Shown here: piece after piece, positions 58,935-64,000 of the stretch | Layout: each line of letters opens with the position of its first letter | How positions within the stretch are numbered: position 1 is the first letter of the stretch | Assembly: GCF_024295805.1 (NCBI RefSeq) | Contig: NZ_JANCLX010000021.1 | Coordinates: 22,021-86,020, forward strand | Length of the DNA: 64,000 nt | Direction: 5' to 3' | Source: Streptomyces cucumeris | Lineage (GTDB): Bacteria; Actinomycetota; Actinomycetes; Streptomycetales; Streptomycetaceae | Translations under genes and position numbers: made by a program | Notes under the pieces: model-generated | Told to the model about the DNA's origin: nothing | Seen by the model: only the letters and a program-made list of their open reading frames with translations | The model's database searches: none

Positions 58935-60371
58935 ATGCGCCAAATCCCCGCGGTCTCACGTCGATTGCTCCTGGGCGGCGCCCTGGCCACGGGCGCGCTG
59001 GCGGCGGGCACCGGGCAGGCGGTGGGTGCCTCCGCCGGGTCCGCCGCCCCGGTGCTGACGTCGGCGGCCCCGAAGCGGCGACCCGGCCAGAAGTCCATGA
59101 TCGGCGTGGCCTATGAACCGCGCCGGACGGTCCGCACCGCGGTGATCGGGCTCGGAAACCGCGGCTACGAGATGTCCGCGGGCTGGTCCGCCATCCCCGG
59201 CTGCGCGGTCACCGCCGTCTGCGACATCCGCGCCGACCGCACCAAGCGCACCGCCGACCGGCTGGTCCAGCTCGGCAAACCGCGCCCCGCCGAGTTCGGT
59301 GGCTCCGACACCTCCTACGCCGAGATGCTCGAACGCGATGACATCGACCTCGTCTACATCGCCACCCCGTGGGAGTTCCACTACGAGCAGGGCAGGGCCG
59401 CGCTGCTGGCCGGGAAGCACGTCATCGTCGAACTCCCCATCGCCACCGAGCTGGACGAGCTGTGGGACCTGGTGAACACCTCCGAGCGGACCCGCCGCCA
59501 TCTGATGCTGTCCGAGAACTGCTGTTACGGACGGAATGAGCTGGCCATGCTCAGAATGGCGCACGAGGGGGTGTTCGGCGAGGTCACCAACGGCCACGGC
59601 GGCTATCTGCACGATCTGCGCGAGCTGCTGTTCTCGGACACGTACTACACCGACGCATGGCGACGGCTGTGGCACACCCGCAGCACCGCCTCCTTCTACG
59701 CGATGCACGGGCTGGCCCCGGTCGCCGCGGCGATGGACATCAACCGCGGTGACCGGATGACCGTCCTGCGGGCCACCTCCACCGAGCCCAGGGGGCTGGC
59801 GGACTACCGCAAACGGTTCGTCCCGCGCTCCCATCCGTCGTGGAAGGAGACGTACATCAACGGTGACCTGGTCACCTGTCTGATCGACACGGCCGCGGGA
59901 CGGGTGATCCGGGCCGAGCACGACGTCAGTTCACCGCGCCCCTACAGCCGTATCAACAGTCTCGCGGGCAGCCGCGGCATCTTCGAGGACTACACGGGCA
60001 CTTCCAAGACCGGCGGGCGGGTCTATCTGGAGCCGGACCACAGCGGCCACACCTGGCACGACTTCGATTCCTACCGCAAGGAGTTCGACCACTGGCTGTG
60101 GCGGAAGCTCGCCGACGACGCCGCCAACGGCGGCCATGACGGCATGGACTACATCCTCCAGTGGCGCACCGTCCAGCAGATGCGCGCGGGCCTGGTGCCG
60201 GACATCGACGTCTACGACTCGGCGGCGTGGTGTTCACCGGTGCCGCTGAGCGTCACGTCCCTGGCGGCGGGCGGGCGCCCGGTGGCGATGCCGGACTTCA
60301 CCCGTGGCCAGTGGGTCAATCACCGCCCGGGGCTGGACTCACGGGCCACGGAGATGCCGCCGGCCGGCTGA
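58935..60371 (+). CDS. Exported Gfo/Idh/MocA oxidoreductase, GH109-like
   Basis: This 478-aa protein has a Tat-type signal (SRRLLLGGALATGALAAG). The Rossmann domain carries VIGLGNRGYEMSAGW and VTAVCDIRADR, then VYIATPWEFHYEQG and GKHVIVELPIATE. The second domain has MLSENCCYGRNELAML, FGEVTNGHGGYLHDLR and a W/Y-rich C-terminus (WHDFDSYRKEFDHWLW). Features match glycoside hydrolase family 109, NAD-using alpha-N-acetylgalactosaminidases, which are often exported with NAD by Tat. Ordinary sugar oxidoreductases are the alternative. The DeoR, SIS and aldolase genes that follow fit N-acetylgalactosamine use. A good promoter and operator-like repeat precede it. Confidence 0.82.
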   Translation: MRQIPAVSRRLLLGGALATGALAAGTGQAVGASAGSAAPVLTSAAPKRRPGQKSMIGVAYEPRRTVRTAVIGLGNRGYEMSAGWSAIPGCAVTAVCDIRADRTKRTADRLVQLGKPRPAEFGGSDTSYAEMLERDDIDLVYIATPWEFHYEQGRAALLAGKHVIVELPIATELDELWDLVNTSERTRRHLMLSENCCYGRNELAMLRMAHEGVFGEVTNGHGGYLHDLRELLFSDTYYTDAWRRLWHTRSTASFYAMHGLAPVAAAMDINRGDRMTVLRATSTEPRGLADYRKRFVPRSHPSWKETYINGDLVTCLIDTAAGRVIRAEHDVSSPRPYSRINSLAGSRGIFEDYTGTSKTGGRVYLEPDHSGHTWHDFDSYRKEFDHWLWRKLADDAANGGHDGMDYILQWRTVQQMRAGLVPDIDVYDSAAWCSPVPLSVTSLAAGGRPVAMPDFTRGQWVNHRPGLDSRATEMPPAG

Positions 60372-60399
60372 CGCCGCGGACCCCGAGAAGGCACCGGAC

Positions 60400-60491
60400 G
60401 GGGGGGGGGGGGGGGGGGGGGCGGCGCCCCCCCCCCCCCCCCCCGCGGCGCGGGCCGCGGCCGCCCCCTGCGTTGTGCGGGGGGGGGGGGG
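60400..60491. repeat. Poly-G and poly-C tracts (22 G, 18 C, 13 G), likely artefact
   Basis: G-run 60400-60421, C-run 60427-60444 and G-run 60479-60491 lie in the 229-bp gap between the GH109-like gene and aroQ. The gap otherwise holds no gene. A terminator would be expected here, and the runs may mark sequence that could not be read. Confidence 0.65.
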
Positions 60492-60600
60492 CCCGGGGCG
60501 CCGCGGGGCGGGCCCCACCGCCGGACCGGGTCCCATGGCCGGAACTCCCGCGCGGCGCTCTACGATGCAAGACCGGAACGCCCGAGGAAGGACCTCCGCC

Positions 60601-61080
60601 ATGGCCATCACCCCTGTGCGCGACCGCACCACGATCATGGTCCTGAACGGGCCGAACCTGAACCTCCTCGGGCGCCGTCAGCCCGAGATCTACGGCACGG
60701 ACACCCTGGCCGACGTCGAGAAGCTGGTCGCGGAGACCGCCGCGCCGCACGGTCTGTCCGCCGACTGCCGGCAGAGCAACCACGAGGGACAGCTGATCGA
60801 CTGGGTGCAGGAGGCACGTGAGCGCCACGCGGCCGTCATCATCAACCCCGCCGGGTACTCCCACACCTCGGTCGCCCTGCGGGACGCCCTGGCCACCTGC
60901 GACGGAATGCCGATCGTCGAGGTGCATATCTCCAACATCCACCGGCGCGAGACATTCCGGCACCACTCCTATGTCTCGGAGCTGGCCGACGGTGTGATCG
61001 CCGGATGCGGTATCCAGGGGTACGCCTTCGCGGTGGAGCGGGCGGCCGCGCTGCTCGCCACCGCCCGGGCCTCGTCCTGA
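60601..61080 (+). CDS. aroQ: Type II 3-dehydroquinate dehydratase
   Basis: This 159-aa dodecameric enzyme of the shikimate pathway (or quinate breakdown) removes water from 3-dehydroquinate. Motifs are VLNGPNLNLLGRRQPEIYG (catalytic Tyr in EIYG, Arg nearby), CRQSNHEGQLIDWVQEA, IINPAGYSHTSVALRDAL and the active-site His/Arg segment EVHISNIHRRETFRHHS. ATG 60601 is set by homology; GGAAGG lies about 9 bp upstream. No other aro gene is in the window, so it may be a second copy with a catabolic role or simply a lone gene. It is convergent with the DeoR gene. Confidence 0.93.
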   Translation: MAITPVRDRTTIMVLNGPNLNLLGRRQPEIYGTDTLADVEKLVAETAAPHGLSADCRQSNHEGQLIDWVQEARERHAAVIINPAGYSHTSVALRDALATCDGMPIVEVHISNIHRRETFRHHSYVSELADGVIAGCGIQGYAFAVERAAALLATARASS

Positions 61081-61110
61081 GGAGCCGTCGGACCGCCGGG
61101 CCCTGGTGTC

Positions 61111-61143
61111 CCGTCAGGCCCGATGACCGTCAGGCCCTGATGA
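61111..61143. repeat. 16-17 bp tandem duplication at the DeoR gene 3' end
   Basis: CCGTCAGGCCCGATGA (61111-61126) is followed by CCGTCAGGCCCTGATGA (61127-61143). The second copy encodes the last residues and stop of the DeoR protein. The first looks like a duplicated tail lying in the 49-bp convergent gap. Confidence 0.5.
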
Positions 61144-61915
61144 CCTGGACCCCGGCCTCGGCGTAGGGGGCGATCCGTGACTCGTCGGCGCCGGTGTCCG
61201 TGACCAGTACATCGATCGCGTCGAGCGGGCAGATCCGGGCGAACGCCCGCCGGCCCAGTTTGGAGCTGTCCGCCACGACCGCCACCCGCGCCGCGCGGGC
61301 GGCCATCAGGTGGTTGATGCTGGCCTCCCCCTCGTGGTGGGCGGTGGCCCCCTGGACCGCGTCCAGGGCGTCCACACCGAGGACCGCCAGATCGAGCGAG
61401 ACCTCGGTGAGCACACCGGTGGCCAGCGGCCCCATGAGCTCGAACGACTGAGGGCGGGCGACCCCGCCGGTGAGCACGATCTTGACCTGGGGGCGCACCG
61501 CCAGCTCACTGGCGATGTTCAGCGCGTTCGTCACGATCGTGACGCCCGGACCGCCGTCGGCCGCGGTCAGCTCACCACGGGTGGCGATGGCGCGGGCGGC
61601 TTCGGTGGTGGTGGTCCCCCCGTTGAGGCCGACGATCGAACCGGGTTCGACCAGCCGGGCGACGGCCGCGCCGATCCGCTGCTTCTCCGGTGCGCGCCGG
61701 GCAGTCTTGTAGCGCAGCGGAAGGTCGTAGGAGAGGTTGTGCGCGATCGCGCCGCCACGGGTGCGGGTGAGCATCTGCTGCTGAGCCAGCTCGTCCAGGT
61801 CCCGCCGGATGGTCGCGGCGGAGACCGACAGCTCGGCGGCCGCCTCGTCGACCTCGATCCTGCCGTCCCTGGCCAGCAGCTCCAGCAGGGCGTTCCAGCG
61901 CTCGGGCCGCTTCAC
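61130..61915 (-). CDS. DeoR/GlpR-family sugar metabolism regulator (AgaR-like)
   Basis: This 261-aa repressor has an N-terminal DeoR winged helix (RWNALLELLARDGRIEVDEA, LSVSAATIRRDLDEL, TRTRGGAIAH). The C-terminal sugar-phosphate sensor of the DeoRC fold carries IGLNGGTTTTEAARAIA, TIVTNALNIASELAV and VLTGGVARPQSFELMGP. The GTG at 61915 has AAGGAGA upstream. It is divergent from the SIS isomerase gene, whose aldolase partner follows, and so likely controls amino-sugar or tagatose-type catabolism in response to a phosphorylated sugar. Confidence 0.9.
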   Translation of the reverse strand: MKRPERWNALLELLARDGRIEVDEAAAELSVSAATIRRDLDELAQQQMLTRTRGGAIAHNLSYDLPLRYKTARRAPEKQRIGAAVARLVEPGSIVGLNGGTTTTEAARAIATRGELTAADGGPGVTIVTNALNIASELAVRPQVKIVLTGGVARPQSFELMGPLATGVLTEVSLDLAVLGVDALDAVQGATAHHEGEASINHLMAARAARVAVVADSSKLGRRAFARICPLDAIDVLVTDTGADESRIAPYAEAGVQVIRA

Positions 61916-62068
61916 GCCGTCTCCTTAAGCCCTGTCTCGTGTCCGTCGGCACGGACATCTCATCCGGAGCGTCCATACCGTCTGCGCGGAAATCCCGCGA
62001 TCGTCGCAGCTCACCCTACCCCTCGCCGCTCCACACTGGACTTCTCTGCAAGATCCTGCGCATTATCG

Positions 62069-62091
62069 GCTCAGAAGTTGCATCTCTGAGC
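62069..62091. promoter_or_regulatory. Inverted repeat before the SIS gene; possible DeoR operator
   Basis: GCTCAGA (62069-62075) and TCTGAGC (62085-62091) are perfect arms around 9 bases, just downstream of a CATTAT that could serve as -10 (62061-62066). Position between the divergent regulator and its probable target supports an operator role. Confidence 0.42.
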
Positions 62092-62106
62092 ACGCAGAGG
62101 AGCCCC

Positions 62107-63000
62107 ATGAGCTACACCGAGGCCGAGATAGCCAGCCAGCCCGACTGCTGGCGGCGCGCGATCGCCCTGGCTCGGGATCCGGAGGGTCCGGTACGGGAGG
62201 CGCTGCCCCGGGCGGGTGAGCGGATCGCCGTCGTCGGATGCGGCACCTCGTGGTTCATCGCCCAGTCGTACGCGGCGCTGCGCGAAGCATCCGGTCAGGG
62301 TGAGACGGACGCGTTCGCGGCGTCGGAGATGCCGGTGGGCCGCTCCTACGACCGGGTGGTCGCCCTGTCCCGGTCGGGCACCACGACCGAGGTGCTGGAG
62401 CTGCTGGGCGCGCTGCGCGGTACGGTGCCCACCACCGTGATCACCGCGGTGCCCGGCTCCCCGGCGGTCGCCGCCGCCGACGCCGCGGTCGTCCTGGAGT
62501 TCGCGGACGAGGAGTCGGTGGTGCAGACGCGCTGGGCCACCACCGAACTGGCCCTGCTCCGCGCCCATCTGGGCGACCCGCTGGACGGGCTGGAGGCGGA
62601 GGGCAAGGCCGCGCTGGCCGAACCGCTGCCCGGGGAGCTGGTGACGGCCGGACAGTTCACCTTCCTGGGGCGGGGCTGGTCCTACGGGGTCGCGCTGGAG
62701 GCCGCGCTGAAGATGCGGGAGGCCGCCGGGGCGTGGACCGAGGCGTACCCGGTGAAGGAGTACCGCCACGGGCCGATCAGCGTCACCGGCCCGGGAAGCG
62801 TGGTGTGGTGGCTCGGTGAAGGGCCCTCGGGGCTGGCGGACGAGGAGGTCACCGGCCCCGGTGGCCGACTCGCCGGCCACGGCCGTGATCCGCTGGCCGA
62901 ACTGGTCGTGGTGCAGCGGCTCGCGGTGGCGATCGCGGCGGCGCGCGGGCTGGACCCGGACCGCCCCCGCAATCTCACCCGGTCGGTGATCCTCCCGTGA
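62107..63000 (+). CDS. SIS-domain sugar-phosphate isomerase/deaminase (AgaS-like)
   Basis: This 297-aa protein has two SIS domains: AVVGCGTSWFIAQSYAALRE with ALSRSGTTTEVLELL, and FLGRGWSYGVALEAALKMREA with EYRHGPISVTG. It ends with LVVVQRLAVAIAAARGLDPD. This is the isomerase half of glucosamine-6-phosphate synthase-like proteins without the glutaminase domain, as in AgaS (galactosamine-6-phosphate deaminase/isomerase). With the aldolase immediately downstream and a divergent DeoR protein, amino-sugar breakdown is probable. ATG 62107 has GAGGAG upstream. Substrate specificity is inferred. Confidence 0.83.
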   Translation: MSYTEAEIASQPDCWRRAIALARDPEGPVREALPRAGERIAVVGCGTSWFIAQSYAALREASGQGETDAFAASEMPVGRSYDRVVALSRSGTTTEVLELLGALRGTVPTTVITAVPGSPAVAAADAAVVLEFADEESVVQTRWATTELALLRAHLGDPLDGLEAEGKAALAEPLPGELVTAGQFTFLGRGWSYGVALEAALKMREAAGAWTEAYPVKEYRHGPISVTGPGSVVWWLGEGPSGLADEEVTGPGGRLAGHGRDPLAELVVVQRLAVAIAAARGLDPDRPRNLTRSVILP

Positions 63001-63066
63001 GCGGGCAGCCGGACGGGGTACGGACGGGCGGGGAGCCCCGGAGCGACGGGCGAAGGGAGCCGGGCC

Positions 63067-63906
63067 ATGCCGCTGGTGGCCACCGGTGAGATCGTCGGGC
63101 CGGCCGCGCGCGCCGGGCTCGGCGCGGGTGCGTTCAATGTGATCCAGCTCGAACACGCCCAGGCCATCGTGGCCGGGGCGGAGGCGGCCGGTGCCCCGGT
63201 GATCCTCCAGATCAGCGAGAACGCGGTGCGCTACCACGGTGCCCTGGCCGCCATCGGCCGGGCGACGGTGGAGGTGGCCCGCGCGGCACGGGTACCGGTC
63301 GCGGTCCACCTCGACCACGCCACCGGGCCCGACCTGGTGCGGGAGGCGGTCGAGCTCGGCTTCGGCTCGGTCATGTTCGACGCCTCGGCGCTGGACTACG
63401 ACACCAATGTGACATCGACCGCCGCCGTGGTGGCCGGCTGCCACGCCCACGGGGTGTGGGTCGAGGCCGAACTGGGCGAGGTGGGCGGCAAGGACGGGGG
63501 GCACGCGCCCGGCGCCCGGACCGATCCGGCCCAGGCCGCCGCCTATGTGGCGGCCACCGGCGTGGACGCGCTCGCGGTCGCGGTCGGGACGTCGCACGCC
63601 ATGGTGGTCAAGGAGGCGGTGGTCGATCTGGAGCTGGTCGCGGCGCTGCGCACGGCCGTGCCCGTTCCGCTGGTGCTGCACGGTTCCTCCGGGGTGCCCG
63701 AGGCGGATCTGACCCGGGTGGTGGAGGCGGGGCTGACGAAGGTCAACATCGCCACCCACCTCAATGTGGCCTACACCCGGGCCATTCGCGACCATCTCGC
63801 CGAGCACCCCGGGGCGGTGGATCCACGCCGCTATGTCGCCGCGGCGCGCGACGCGGTGGCGCATGAGGTGGCGCGGCTGCTGAAGCTGGTGCGTGCCGCC
63901 GCCTGA
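63067..63906 (+). CDS. Class II fructose/tagatose-bisphosphate-type aldolase
   Basis: This 279-aa zinc aldolase has its zinc-binding and catalytic segments in VAVHLDHATG, GSVMFDASALDYDTN, VEAELGEVGGKDGG, VAVGTSHAM, VLHGSSGVPEADL and KVNIATHLN. Length and motifs match the GatY/KbaY/AgaY group, which splits tagatose-1,6-bisphosphate, as well as short fructose-bisphosphate aldolases. Coupling with the SIS gene (66 bp gap, GAAGGGAG before ATG 63067) favours tagatose-bisphosphate from N-acetylgalactosamine. A sugar-phosphate kinase would be expected beyond the window edge. Confidence 0.87.
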   Translation: MPLVATGEIVGPAARAGLGAGAFNVIQLEHAQAIVAGAEAAGAPVILQISENAVRYHGALAAIGRATVEVARAARVPVAVHLDHATGPDLVREAVELGFGSVMFDASALDYDTNVTSTAAVVAGCHAHGVWVEAELGEVGGKDGGHAPGARTDPAQAAAYVAATGVDALAVAVGTSHAMVVKEAVVDLELVAALRTAVPVPLVLHGSSGVPEADLTRVVEAGLTKVNIATHLNVAYTRAIRDHLAEHPGAVDPRRYVAAARDAVAHEVARLLKLVRAAA

Positions 63907-63917
63907 CGGTGGGTGGT

Positions 63918-63951
63918 GGGGGGGGGGCCCCGGCCCCGCCCCCCCCCCCCC
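63918..63951. repeat. Poly-G/poly-C tracts near the window end
   Basis: A 10-base G-run (63918-63927) and a 13-base C-run (63939-63951) follow the aldolase gene by 11 bp. Together with GGCCCCGGCC between them they could form a strong hairpin, and probably mark a terminator that was poorly sequenced. Confidence 0.5.
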
Positions 63952-64000
63952 GGCCACCACGACCGGGGGGCCCCGGGGCCCCCCGCGGGTTGTTGACAAC

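Overview
The window is actinobacterial, almost certainly from a Streptomyces or close relative. Coding GC is very high, GTG starts are frequent, and the gene content is typical of the genus: SpoIIE-type phosphatases fused to histidine-kinase-like ATPase domains, a SigB/F-like sigma factor, an Rv1733c-like protein, DUF1876, and a streptogrisin-type protease. TTA codons are rare. Only three genes carry one, at 5705, 15905 and 44477, which suggests bldA-dependent translation of those genes. No rRNA, tRNA, CRISPR array, integrase or phage gene was seen.

Layout. 1-2.8 kb: an Lrp/AsnC regulator, a dimethylargininase-like enzyme and ornithine aminotransferase, closed by a strong terminator. 3.1-8.9 kb: a compact operon-like run with a fused aminodeoxychorismate synthase whose glutaminase cysteine is replaced by glycine, a divergent acyl-adenylate-forming enzyme carrying a TTA codon, and a PabC-like class IV PLP enzyme. 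An Rv1733c-like membrane protein and a DUF1876 protein follow. The first three genes look like a small pathway built on 4-aminobenzoate. A 165-bp MITE-like inverted-repeat element follows at 8935-9099. 9.1-21.5 kb: a GntR regulator, two SpoIIE/ATPase proteins, an MHS transporter with anhydro-N-acetylmuramate kinase, a STAND-like protein lacking the Walker A lysine paired with a membrane-anchored substrate-binding protein, and a methyltransferase. 21.5-26.4 kb: a second-type DnaK, soluble transhydrogenase and a YoaK-like membrane protein.

26.8-39.1 kb is the clearest pathway: an apparently complete aerobic nicotinate catabolic cluster. A three-subunit molybdenum hydroxylase with a CoxG-like factor would make 6-hydroxynicotinate, NicC would make 2,5-dihydroxypyridine, NicX would open the ring, and NicD, NicF and NicE would carry N-formylmaleamate through maleamate and maleate to fumarate. 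A transporter and a MarR regulator sit within it, and a ketopantoate-reductase-like gene sits at its end.

39.2-52.1 kb: an exported GH3 beta-glucosidase, an AEC transporter, a sigma factor, a TTA-containing membrane protein, a GH15 hydrolase with a small membrane partner, an SDR, glyoxylate carboligase with an IclR-type operator, a divergent LysR/EamA pair, and a 52-residue membrane protein. 52.4-58.6 kb: a bacterial eRF1-like (Rv2629/Balon family) protein, a PolX with a probable leaderless transcript, a uracil-DNA glycosylase and an unusual secreted protease with two glycine-rich repeat blocks. 58.9-63.9 kb: a probable amino-sugar set (exported GH109-like protein, DeoR regulator, SIS isomerase, class II aldolase) with a type II dehydroquinase between them.

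Three intergenic stretches (52.3, 60.4 and 63.9 kb) contain long G or C homopolymers that look like assembly artefacts. The most novel candidates are the aminodeoxychorismate/adenylation operon, the STAND-like/substrate-binding pair, the repeat-bearing protease, and the nicotinate cluster with its xanthine-dehydrogenase-type hydroxylase.
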